The notes below the pieces were generated by a model. That model was not told the origin of the DNA. It ran no database searches and saw only the letters and a program-made list of their open reading frames with translations. A program made the translations under genes and the position numbers. A DNA stretch of 64,000 nt, taken from the NCBI GenBank assembly GCA_032051265.1, contig DAMBYU010000002.1, forward strand, positions 124,001 to 188,000, read 5' to 3'. Shown piece after piece: positions 25,556 through 33,425 of this stretch. Each line of letters begins with the position of its first letter. Position 1 is the first letter of the stretch. Source of the DNA: Dryocola sp032051265 (GTDB taxonomy: Bacteria > Pseudomonadota > Gammaproteobacteria > Enterobacterales > Enterobacteriaceae).

Positions 25556-26670
25556 TGAAACGCATCCGGTTAGGTATGGTGGGCGGCGGTGAAGGCTCGT
25601 TTATTGGTGGCGTACACCGTATTGCCGCCCGGCTCGATGACCAATTTGAACTGGTCGCTGGCGCATTCTCGTCCTCGCCTGAAGTCGCAAAACGCAGCGG
25701 TGAAGCGCTGTTTGTCGCCCCCGAACGCAGCTATGCAAGCTGGCAGGAGATGGCAGAGCAGGAGGCCGCGCGGCCGGATGGCATTGAAGCGGTGGCGATA
25801 GTCACGCCAAACTTTTTACATGTGCCCATCGCGAAAGCGTTTCTGGAAAAAAAGATCCACGTCATTTGTGATAAACCGCTGGGCATTACGCTTGCCGAAG
25901 GCGAAGAGCTGGCTTTTGTGCTGAACGAATCCGGCTGCCATTTCATCCTGACCCATAACTACAGCGCGCTGCCGATGATACGCGAAGCGCGAGCGCGCAT
26001 TGCCAACAGTGAAATTGGCGACATCCGCAATGTGGAAGTGGAATACTTACAGGGCTGGCTGAACGACAGGCTGGAACTCACCGACAACAAACAGGCGAGC
26101 TGGCGCGGCAAAGCGCAGTTTGCCGGGGCCGGTGCGATTGGCGATATCGGCACGCACGCCTGGCAGCTGGCAGCATTTGTCACCGGCATGGAGCCAGAAT
26201 CGATTCGCGGTGAGCTGCTGACGCGTATCGAAGGCCGCGAGCTGGACGACGAGGTTTATGCAGAAATGCGTTATGCCAGCGGAGCCAGAGGACGACTGTG
26301 GGCAAGCCAGGTGGCGCCCGGCTATGAAAACGATCTGCGTTTGCGCATCGTGGGCAGCCGGGGAAGTATAACATTCCGCCAGCAACAGCCTGAAATGCTT
26401 GAGATTCATCCTCTGCATGGCAATAGTTACGTTGTCACGCGTAACGGCATCAATAACCACGATTCTGTGCGCCACCAGTGCCGTACGCCCGCTGGCCACC
26501 CGGAAGGTTATCTGGAAGGTTTTGCCCAAATCTACCGCGAGGCGGCGATAAAAATTCGTGGCGGGAACGCGCCTTTATTACCCGGAATAGCAGAAGGCTT
26601 ATCCGGTATGCGCTTTATCGAAACGCTACGCGCAAGCAGTGACCAGGGCGGCGTGTGGAAGGAATGGTAG
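25552..26670 (+). CDS. Gfo/Idh/MocA-family oxidoreductase 2
   Basis: 372 residues from the first of two adjacent ATGs (25552, 25555), behind GGAGGAGG. The Rossmann motif is RLGMVGGGEGSFIGGVHRIAA. DKPLGITLAEGEEL is the EKP-type motif, GAIGDIGTHAWQLAAFVTG the catalytic His region, and GHPEGYLEGFAQIYREAA the C-terminal signature seen in many bacterial members. It is quite diverged from the paralogue at 23406, so the two probably have different substrates or directions. It is the last gene of the LacI-controlled operon. Confidence 0.9.
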   Translation: MMKRIRLGMVGGGEGSFIGGVHRIAARLDDQFELVAGAFSSSPEVAKRSGEALFVAPERSYASWQEMAEQEAARPDGIEAVAIVTPNFLHVPIAKAFLEKKIHVICDKPLGITLAEGEELAFVLNESGCHFILTHNYSALPMIREARARIANSEIGDIRNVEVEYLQGWLNDRLELTDNKQASWRGKAQFAGAGAIGDIGTHAWQLAAFVTGMEPESIRGELLTRIEGRELDDEVYAEMRYASGARGRLWASQVAPGYENDLRLRIVGSRGSITFRQQQPEMLEIHPLHGNSYVVTRNGINNHDSVRHQCRTPAGHPEGYLEGFAQIYREAAIKIRGGNAPLLPGIAEGLSGMRFIETLRASSDQGGVWKEW

Positions 26671-26680
26671 CTAACTCTGA

Positions 26681-26708
26681 GTGATGCTGTATATAATTAC
26701 AGTATCAC
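26681..26708. promoter_or_regulatory. Palindrome centred on a TATAAT box
   Basis: An 11-bp inverted repeat with one mismatch (arms 26681-26691 and 26698-26708) flanks a central TATAAT at 26692-26697. The ATG of the hydrolase gene is 18 bases downstream of the right arm. It could be an operator over a -10 element or an RNA hairpin; no convincing -35 was seen. Confidence 0.4.
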
Positions 26709-26726
26709 CCTCTGAAAGGAATCGTC

Positions 26727-27485
26727 ATGCAGAATTTTACTTCCCGTCATGCCCGGTGCAGGGTTCGCTACCAGGATTTGCCCGGAGGCGGTGTGCCTTT
26801 ACTGTTTATTCACGGTCTGGGCTGCGCCTCTTCTTATGAATATCCCCGCGTCTTTGCCGACCCGGCGTTTGGCAACCGGCGCAGCGTGCTGATTGACTTA
26901 CCCGGCTACGGATTCAGCGAGAAACCGGAAGACTATGCCTACAGCACGACCGATCAGGCGCTGGTCATTGCCGAACTGGTTGAACACCTGGGTTTGCACC
27001 GTTTCTATCTTTACGGACACAGCATGGGCGGCAGCATAGCCATTGAGGTCGCGGCGCTGATGCCTGCAAAAATCGCCGGTCTGATTGTCTCGGAGCCTAA
27101 TTTGCAGCCCGGAGGCGGCATGTTCAGCCGCGGCATTGCCGGACAAGAAGAAAGCGCGTTTGTGGCCGAAGGGTATGACGCCTTGCTTGCCGCTGAACGG
27201 TCGCCGTGGGACGGTAGCCTGGCCAGCAGCGCGCCTTATGCCCTGTGGCGCAGTGCGAACAGTCTGGTACAAGGCGTTGCGCCATCCTGGTTTGAGATAT
27301 TCACCGCAATCCAGCTACCGAAAACGCTCATTTTTGGTGAAGCATCCTTGCCGGATGCCGATTTCACGGCCGTGCAGGCTGCGGGCATAAACACAATTAT
27401 CATCCCAAACGCCGGGCATTCCATGTCGTGGGAAAATCCTGCCGGCCTTGCCCGCGCTCTGGCAAATTTCTGTGGAAATCACTGA
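26727..27485 (+). CDS. Alpha/beta-fold hydrolase
   Basis: 252 residues, with AAGGA seven bases upstream of the ATG. The alpha/beta hydrolase core includes PLLFIHGLGCASSYEYPRVF (oxyanion His-Gly), LIDLPGYGFSEKP, YGHSMGGSIAIEVAALMP (nucleophile elbow GHSMGG with Ser) and IIIPNAGHSMSWENP (catalytic His). The acid is probably Asp in the ASLPDADFT strand. No signal peptide, so cytoplasmic. It follows the oxidoreductase operon and may have its own promoter. An ester or glycoside-ester substrate linked to the preceding cluster is possible but unproven. Confidence 0.85.
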   Translation: MQNFTSRHARCRVRYQDLPGGGVPLLFIHGLGCASSYEYPRVFADPAFGNRRSVLIDLPGYGFSEKPEDYAYSTTDQALVIAELVEHLGLHRFYLYGHSMGGSIAIEVAALMPAKIAGLIVSEPNLQPGGGMFSRGIAGQEESAFVAEGYDALLAAERSPWDGSLASSAPYALWRSANSLVQGVAPSWFEIFTAIQLPKTLIFGEASLPDADFTAVQAAGINTIIIPNAGHSMSWENPAGLARALANFCGNH

Positions 27486-27501
27486 GTAATAGAACCGGAT
27501 A

Positions 27502-27533
27502 AAAACCGCGGCGAAGGTTCTTCCCGCGGTTTT
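27502..27533. terminator. Bidirectional terminator
   Basis: AAAACCGCGG (27502-27511) and CCGCGGTTTT (27524-27533) form a 10-bp stem with a 12-base loop between the convergent hydrolase and isomerase genes. The A/T flanks give a short U tract in both directions. Confidence 0.65.
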
Positions 27534-27539
27534 CAGGCT

Positions 27540-28958
27540 TTAACGGTGCAGGTAACAGTTCACCCCAAGATATTTGCTGAAAGCTTCCTGCAGTACGGCT
27601 CCGGTCGCAGAGTGGTTCATGGCAACATGATGTTCGAAGCCATTATTGCAGATCCACGCCAGCAGGTTTTCCAGATGGGGTACTTCAATAACGGCCCGAC
27701 AGCCCACGGTATCAAGCGGATCGTCCACCGACTGGCCTTCGCCCACATAGGCTTTCACTTCCCCGGTAAAATCATCTGACGAGAGGCGGAAATAGGTCAG
27801 CGGCCCGCTTTTCAGGCGGCCATGCACCGCGCCACAGGTATTTTCCTTGCCTACCGTTGTGCCAATAATATCGGCGGTGCCCATCGAAGGCGTTTCCAGA
27901 CTGCTGCTGGCAAAGTTGCCGCAGTGGAACAGCACGCACTTATTGCGATCGTCGCCAAAGTTATTGTTCCAGTCGGCGATGGAAGCCGGGCTCAGTGAAC
28001 AGCTGGCAAGCGCGTACATCGACAGCGCGCCCATCACATCCACCTCGCAGGCGCTTGGCATTAACTGCCCGGACATCACGCTCATGATGGAACAGACGTT
28101 GATGCCCAGGTTCTCCTGCAGGGAGGTCCAGCACTGGATCGCCGTGGTATCAATATCGTTAGCGACTATCCATTCGCTTATCACCACAAACAGTTTTGCC
28201 ATGGTAGTGAGCTTATCGGCCGGAATGGCGCTGGCATCGGCGTTCTCCAGCAGCAGCCCGCGCTTTTCACTGACGCGCAGGTCGCTGTCGCTGATGTGTT
28301 TAATGCGGGTGAAGATCTCAGAAAGATCGAGGGTCTCTACCGCCACGCCCATTTTCTCAAGCAGCTTTTCGCTATAACGCACGGTGTTAAAGCTGGCGGG
28401 CCGGGCGCCGATGGCGCCGATACGCACGCCCTGCATGGATTTCACCACCCGGCAAATCTGGGCGAAGCGCTGTAAGTCGGCGGCGAAAACGTCTCCGCTT
28501 AGCGCACAGACGTGCTGGCTGGTTAGCGTAAACGGAATGCCGTACTGTCGCAGGTTGTTACACAGCGATATCTTGCCGCAGAAGCTGTCGCGGCGGGTGG
28601 CCAGCCCCATCTTATCCAGATTGTCTTCCTGCGCCTGAATCAGTACCGGCACGGTCAGGCCTGACAAACGAATAGCCTCCGCCACGGCTTTTTCATCGCC
28701 GAAGTTTGGCAGTAAAACCACTACGCCGTGAATGTCGTCGCGATGCTTACGAAAGAGCGCGGCGCAAACTTTGGCATCCTGACGAGTTTCCACGCCGCCA
28801 AGATGGGTTTGTCCATCTTCTAACATGACGGTGTTGATCCCAAGGTCTGCAAACAGGGTTTGCGCTTGTTCACGCGCTTCGGCTACTAAATAGCTCGGGA
28901 AAAAACCACGGTTTCCAATAATGACGCCGAAGGTTAATTGTTGTGGGATACGAGACAT
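27540..28958 (-). CDS. L-fucose/L-arabinose isomerase-family protein
   Basis: 472 residues from ATG 28958, seven bases after GGAG; the frame runs further upstream without support. Family features are FGVIIGNRGFFPSYLVAEAREQ, MQGVRIGAIGARPASFNTVRYS, CWTSLQENLGINVCSIMS (substrate/metal Glu region), SACEVDVMGALSMYALA (second metal acidic residues) and HCGNFASS with a C-terminal FEHHVAMNHS metal His. These fit Mn-dependent aldose-ketose isomerases of the FucI/AraA superfamily. It is the last gene of an operon with a FGGY kinase and split transketolase, so it probably converts the imported aldose to the ketose phosphorylated by the kinase. Substrate unknown. Confidence 0.88.
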   Translation of the reverse strand: MSRIPQQLTFGVIIGNRGFFPSYLVAEAREQAQTLFADLGINTVMLEDGQTHLGGVETRQDAKVCAALFRKHRDDIHGVVVLLPNFGDEKAVAEAIRLSGLTVPVLIQAQEDNLDKMGLATRRDSFCGKISLCNNLRQYGIPFTLTSQHVCALSGDVFAADLQRFAQICRVVKSMQGVRIGAIGARPASFNTVRYSEKLLEKMGVAVETLDLSEIFTRIKHISDSDLRVSEKRGLLLENADASAIPADKLTTMAKLFVVISEWIVANDIDTTAIQCWTSLQENLGINVCSIMSVMSGQLMPSACEVDVMGALSMYALASCSLSPASIADWNNNFGDDRNKCVLFHCGNFASSSLETPSMGTADIIGTTVGKENTCGAVHGRLKSGPLTYFRLSSDDFTGEVKAYVGEGQSVDDPLDTVGCRAVIEVPHLENLLAWICNNGFEHHVAMNHSATGAVLQEAFSKYLGVNCYLHR

Positions 28959-28978
28959 GGCTTCACTCCAGTAAAAGG

Positions 28979-30466
28979 TTATTTGGGCTGAAAGCGGCAG
29001 CGAGCCACGGCTTCGAGCCACTGTTTATAGTTGTCGTGCATTTTTTGCTGTTGGTTGCTGCGTGGGAGTAAACGTTCGCCGCGAGCTGCAAGCGATACGG
29101 GCACTTGCCCGTCCTGCCACCAGCCGAGGGCTTTTCCCGCCAGCAAGGCGGCCCCTAGCGCGGAGACTTCTGCGGCTGGCTGGATAATCAAAGGACGCTG
29201 TAACAGATCGGCCTGGAACTGCATCAGCCAGCGATTTTTGGTGGCGGTACCGTCCACGCAGAGGGTATCGAGGCGTGTTCCGCAGGCCTGCTCCATGGCG
29301 AAGAAGACATCGGCAATCTGGTAGGCCACCGATTCCAGCGCGGCCCGCGCAAGTACGGCGGGGGTGGCGGCATCCGTCAGGCCGCAGATCGTACCGCGCG
29401 CCTGCAGATCCCACCACGGCGCCCCAAGGCCTGAAAGCGCAGGAACGTAGTACACGCCCTGGTTTCCTTCCGTCGACTGCGCAAGCTCGGTTAGCCTTAC
29501 CGGATCGCTGATGCCCAACATGTTACCAAGCCAGGCCGCGCCGGAACCGGTATGGGTAATATTGCCTTCTAGCGCGTAATTCAGTTCGCCGTCATGCCAG
29601 GCGAGCGTGGTGCTTAGCTGGCTTACGGCGACAGGCTCAGGCACCGACAGCATTAATGAAGAGCCGGTGCCGTAGGTAGCTTTCACCACCTGCCCGCAGG
29701 CACGACGCTGCGCATATAGCGCGGCATGCGAGTCGCCAATCAGCGCCAGAATCGGCGTGCCGGGCGCTAAGCCCGCGACGGAGGAGATTCCCACTTCGCC
29801 ATGTTGACCTGACGATGGGCGCACCTGGGCGAGCGCTGCACGAGGAATGTCGAACAGGGCCAGCAATTCTTCATCCCAGCGGCCGTGATAGATATTGAAC
29901 AGCTGCGTACGTGACGCATTGGAAAAATCTGTGGTAAACGTCTTTCCGCCGGTGAGCTGCCAGGTAAGCCAGGAGTCGATAGTCCCGACGCACAGCTCGC
30001 CTTGCTCAGCGCGCTGCATACCGTCCGGTATCGCTTCGAGCAGGGCGCGGATCTTCGCCGCCGGGAAGAGGGGATCCACAGGCAGGCCGGTGAGACGAGT
30101 GATAAGTTCGCCATAACCCAGGGCCTGTAGCTGCTGACACCGCGCTTCGGATCGCCTGTCCTGCCAGTTCACCACCGGCGTGAGCGGCCTGCCATCGCTG
30201 CTTTGCCAGACCAGGACGGATTCACGCTGATTGCTGATAGCGACGCCTGCGACCGTCGCCGCGCCAGCCTGCATGAGACAGCCGGTTAACGCCTCGCACA
30301 CGGCCTGCCAGATGGCGAGGGGATCCTGCTCCGCCAGTCCGGGAGCCGGATGGCTCATCGCTACGCCGACCCCGCAACGGGCGACGATTTGCCCGTCACG
30401 ATCCACCGCCACCACCTTAGCGTTGGTCGTGCCCTCATCAATAGCCAGAATAATCGGCCTGGACAT
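28979..30466 (-). CDS. FGGY-family ketose kinase (glycerol/xylulose-kinase-like)
   Basis: 495 residues, normal FGGY length. The N-domain opens with ILAIDEGTTNAKVVAVD (phosphate loop) and contains VVNWQDRRSEARC and IDSWLTWQLTGG. The C-domain has IGDSHAALYAQ (catalytic Asp), ATYGTGSSLML, ALEGNITHTGSGAAWLG, GLGAPWW and CVDGTATKNRWLMQFQADLL. The Shine-Dalgarno lies in the end of the transketolase gene, two bases upstream. With an isomerase and a transketolase it resembles the D-apiose/D-apulose kinase arrangement, but glycerol or another ketose is possible. Confidence 0.92.
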   Translation of the reverse strand: MSRPIILAIDEGTTNAKVVAVDRDGQIVARCGVGVAMSHPAPGLAEQDPLAIWQAVCEALTGCLMQAGAATVAGVAISNQRESVLVWQSSDGRPLTPVVNWQDRRSEARCQQLQALGYGELITRLTGLPVDPLFPAAKIRALLEAIPDGMQRAEQGELCVGTIDSWLTWQLTGGKTFTTDFSNASRTQLFNIYHGRWDEELLALFDIPRAALAQVRPSSGQHGEVGISSVAGLAPGTPILALIGDSHAALYAQRRACGQVVKATYGTGSSLMLSVPEPVAVSQLSTTLAWHDGELNYALEGNITHTGSGAAWLGNMLGISDPVRLTELAQSTEGNQGVYYVPALSGLGAPWWDLQARGTICGLTDAATPAVLARAALESVAYQIADVFFAMEQACGTRLDTLCVDGTATKNRWLMQFQADLLQRPLIIQPAAEVSALGAALLAGKALGWWQDGQVPVSLAARGERLLPRSNQQQKMHDNYKQWLEAVARCRFQPK

Positions 30467-30468
30467 GG

Positions 30469-31413
30469 TTATGCTCCTTTACAAAGCGCAATCGCGTTTC
30501 GTATCACACCCGCCGCATCAATACCATGATGCGCTCTCATATCCTTGCGGTCGGCGGCAATTGCATAGCTTCCGTCGGCAATTCCCGATCGCAGCAGCGG
30601 AATGGCGCAGCCTGCTTCGGCCAGCACTTCCGCCACCAGGCTGCCCACGCCGCCGTTAATGTTGTGCTCCTCAACGCTCAGCACCTTGCGGGATTTTTTC
30701 AACGCCGCAAGCAGCTTTGTCGTATCGCATGGACGCACGGACGAAACGCTGATAACCGCAGCATTAATGCCCTGGTCTGCAAGCTCGGCGGCGGCGCTAA
30801 CAATTTCGTGCACGGTTGAGCCCATGGCGACCAGCGCGATGTCTTCTCCTTCGCGCAGTACGTCAATCGCGCCCGGGACGAAGCGGTAGCTGGCATCGTG
30901 AAGCTCCGGCAGCGCTTTCCCGTCAAGACGAATATAAACCGGCCCGATATGTTCCAGCGCATAGTCGATAATCTGACGACATTCTATCGGGCAGGACGGG
31001 GCGAAAATCTCGATATTGCCAAAGCCGCGCAGCACGGCAATATCATCGATGCTGTGGTGCGTGCTGGCGAGCGGGCCATAGCTGGCGCCGGAATTCAGGC
31101 CGAAGAGTTTTACGTTGCTGTTGTTGTAGCAGACGTCTACTTTGATCTGCTCGTTGGCGCGCGAGATTAAAAACGGCGCCGCGTTACAGGTCACGGCAAT
31201 TTTCCCGCCCATCGACAGACCGACCGCCGTGCCCACCAGCGTTTGCTCGGCGATGCCCACGTTGACCAGCCTGCCGGGGAATTGTTTGATAAAGGGTGAA
31301 ATCTTGGCCGTAGAGGTGGAGTCTGCCACCACCGGCACCAGGTCCACGCCGCGTTCAACGGCGTCAATAAAGGCATTCACCATAACGGTGGCCAGATGTT
31401 CGCTATTACTCAT
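30469..31413 (-). CDS. Transketolase C-terminal subunit (split transketolase B)
   Basis: 314 residues. Holds the pyrimidine-binding domain of thiamine diphosphate enzymes (about 1-165: VNVGIAEQTLVGTAVGLS, with the catalytic Glu in GIAEQ, and HHSIDDIAVLRG) and the C-terminal transketolase domain (about 185-310: EGEDIALVAMGSTVHE, VEEHNINGGVGSLVAEVLAEAG). It must pair with the N-terminal subunit encoded by the overlapping upstream gene (8-base overlap). Split transketolases occur in D-apiose and related sugar pathways, taking a two-carbon ketol from a ketose phosphate to glyceraldehyde-3-phosphate. Confidence 0.93.
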   Translation of the reverse strand: MSNSEHLATVMVNAFIDAVERGVDLVPVVADSTSTAKISPFIKQFPGRLVNVGIAEQTLVGTAVGLSMGGKIAVTCNAAPFLISRANEQIKVDVCYNNSNVKLFGLNSGASYGPLASTHHSIDDIAVLRGFGNIEIFAPSCPIECRQIIDYALEHIGPVYIRLDGKALPELHDASYRFVPGAIDVLREGEDIALVAMGSTVHEIVSAAAELADQGINAAVISVSSVRPCDTTKLLAALKKSRKVLSVEEHNINGGVGSLVAEVLAEAGCAIPLLRSGIADGSYAIAADRKDMRAHHGIDAAGVIRNAIALCKGA

Positions 31414-32236
31414 CTTTCAGTTCCTCCAGTGCCAGTTCCACTTCATCGCCTTTTGGCACCCGGTGATGCCATTCCGCACGCCCTTGTATAAAGGAGATAC
31501 CCGCGCCTTTGGTGGTGTTGGCAATAATCACCTGAGGCTTGCCGTTGGGCGTTAATCCCTCAAGCGTAGCGACAACCTCCTGCATGTTGTTTCCGCTGCA
31601 CTGGGTCACTTCCATTCCAAACGCACGCCATTTTTGATCCAGCGGATCGGTATTGAGGATCTCTTTGGTGGCACCCGCCAGCTGCAGGTTGTTCTTATCG
31701 TTAATGATGATGAGGTTATCGAGCTGGTAGTGGGCGGCAACGAGCGCTGCCTCCCAGTTGCTGCCTTCCGCCAGTTCGCCGTCCCCGGTCACTACAAACA
31801 CCCGCCGGCTGCTGCCGTTACGTTTAGCGGCAAGGGCGATCCCCACGGCGACGGGCAGGCCGTGTCCGAGCGCGCCGGTATTGAGTTCCACGCCCGGCGT
31901 TTTGTGTTTCACCGGGTGGCCGGGCAGGTGGGAGTCGGCGTGCTGATAGGTTGATAGCCAGGACTCCGGAATAAAACCGGCCTCTGCCAGAACGCAGTAA
32001 TAGCCGCCCACCGCATGGCCTTTCGACTGGATATAGATGTCCCGCTCGTCGCTGTTAATCAGCTCCGGCGAGCAGTTCAGCACGCGGAAATAAAGGGCCG
32101 TCAGGAGCTCTACCTGCGACAGATCGGCCCCGGTATGCCCGCCTGCGGGGCTATTGGCGTTGAGCAGAATGATACGGCGACGGATGGCGCGCGCTCTCTT
32201 TTCCAGATCCGTAACGGACAGTGAAAACGGATTCAT
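31406..32236 (-). CDS. Transketolase N-terminal subunit (split transketolase A)
   Basis: 276 residues from ATG 32236 with AGAGGTG upstream; the frame extends 22 codons further without a ribosome site. This is the diphosphate-binding half: PAGGHTGADLSQVELLTALYF, SKGHAVGGYYCVLAE, PGVELNTGALGHGLPVAVGIALAAK, TGDGELAEGSNWEAA (ThDP motif GDG...N), NLIIINDKNNLQLAG and NTTKGAGISF. Function is expressed only with the partner subunit. A promoter with an embedded operator (32259-32290) starts this second transcription unit of the cluster. Confidence 0.93.
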   Translation of the reverse strand: MNPFSLSVTDLEKRARAIRRRIILLNANSPAGGHTGADLSQVELLTALYFRVLNCSPELINSDERDIYIQSKGHAVGGYYCVLAEAGFIPESWLSTYQHADSHLPGHPVKHKTPGVELNTGALGHGLPVAVGIALAAKRNGSSRRVFVVTGDGELAEGSNWEAALVAAHYQLDNLIIINDKNNLQLAGATKEILNTDPLDQKWRAFGMEVTQCSGNNMQEVVATLEGLTPNGKPQVIIANTTKGAGISFIQGRAEWHHRVPKGDEVELALEELKDE

Positions 32237-32258
32237 AAATTCACCTCTTGCATTAAAA

Positions 32259-32290
32259 ATCATATATGAATATTTATTCTGCGTGATCAA
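32259..32290 (-). promoter_or_regulatory. Promoter with SorC-type operator before the transketolase genes
   Basis: On the minus strand, TTGATC (32290-32285) and TATATG (32266-32261) with an 18-base spacer form a promoter. The palindromic GAATAAATATTC (32268-32279) lies in the spacer. Its half-site matches those before the binding-protein and regulator genes at 36515 and 36664, so one regulator probably controls all three. Confidence 0.5.
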
Positions 32291-32323
32291 AAAAAAGCGC
32301 ATACGGGACGAACGGACGCAGCG

Positions 32324-33424
32324 TCAGGTTTTCTCTGCGCCTTCCACCAGGCTTTTTTGCGCCACCACCGCTGCTTTTTGCTGCATGCGGTTTTGCATCT
32401 GGTCAATAATCACCGCCACGATAATCACGATGCCTTTAATCACCATCTGCCAGAATTCACTGACGCCCATCATCACCAGCCCGTCGGCCAGGAAGCCAAT
32501 CACAAATGCCCCAACCAGCGTGCCGAGAATAGTGCCGCGCCCACCGGCAAGCGATGTCCCGCCCAGTACCACGGCGGCGATAGCATTCATCTCAAAGGCC
32601 GTACCGTTAGCCGGATGGCTGGCGACAAGCTGTGCGGAGACGACAATCCCGGCAATCGCGGCGCAGAACCCTGATAGCGTGTAAACCCAGACTTTTACCT
32701 GGCGCACCTTCACTCCGGAAAGCTCGGCGGCGCGTTCGTTATCGCCAATGGCATAAACGTGGCGACCAAAGGGGAGCCTGCGGGCGACGTAAGCGATGGC
32801 AATCGCCAGCACAATCATTATCCAGATGGCCCATGGAATGCCGAACAGCGTGCCGGAGCCAATCAGATCGAAACCGGTATTGCCCAGCTGTGGATTGCCG
32901 GAAAGGCCGGGGAAGGTTTCACCGCCGGAAGTCAGCATGGCCGCGCCGCGCAGGACATACATCGTGCCAAGGGTGCAGATAAACGGCGCAACGTTATAGC
33001 GCGTGATTATCCAGCCGTTGGCCGCGCCAATCAGGCCGCCAATGAGCAGAACCAGAGGCACAATGACCCAGACGCTTGGGAAAATCGCGATGCCGAACAT
33101 CGGCAACACGATGCCTTTGGTGATAAGCCATCCGGCGATCATGCCGCACAGGCCAAGCGTTGCGCCGATAGAGAGATCGATCCCGGCCGTGATGATGACA
33201 AAGGTGATCCCCAGCGCCAGAAAGGCGTTGATGGCGATGTGTTTAATCATGATGACCATGCTGCCCATGGCGAGAAAATCCGGCACCATTACGGCAAAAA
33301 AGCCAACGATCAGAAACAGGGCAATAAAGGTGCGCAGCTTGAGCAGCAAGAGCAGCAGGTTTTCCCGCGATTTAAACGCGGAGGTCGTTGCAGTGCTGAG
33401 CGCGACCGTATCATTTGTTTTCAT
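32324..33424 (-). CDS. Ribose-type ABC transporter permease
   Basis: 366 residues from ATG 33424, one base after the ATPase stop; AAGGG lies seven bases upstream, inside the ATPase gene. About ten membrane helices and RbsC-family signatures: NAFLALGITFVIITAGIDLSIGATLGL, GWIITRYNVAPFICTLGTMYVLRG, YAIGDNERAAELSGVKV, FEMNAIAAVVLGGTSLAGGRGTILGTLVGA. The EAA-like coupling loop is GDNERAAELSG. Inner membrane; works with the ATPase and binding protein encoded in the same operon. Confidence 0.93.
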   Translation of the reverse strand: MKTNDTVALSTATTSAFKSRENLLLLLLKLRTFIALFLIVGFFAVMVPDFLAMGSMVIMIKHIAINAFLALGITFVIITAGIDLSIGATLGLCGMIAGWLITKGIVLPMFGIAIFPSVWVIVPLVLLIGGLIGAANGWIITRYNVAPFICTLGTMYVLRGAAMLTSGGETFPGLSGNPQLGNTGFDLIGSGTLFGIPWAIWIMIVLAIAIAYVARRLPFGRHVYAIGDNERAAELSGVKVRQVKVWVYTLSGFCAAIAGIVVSAQLVASHPANGTAFEMNAIAAVVLGGTSLAGGRGTILGTLVGAFVIGFLADGLVMMGVSEFWQMVIKGIVIIVAVIIDQMQNRMQQKAAVVAQKSLVEGAEKT

Positions 33425-33425
33425 A

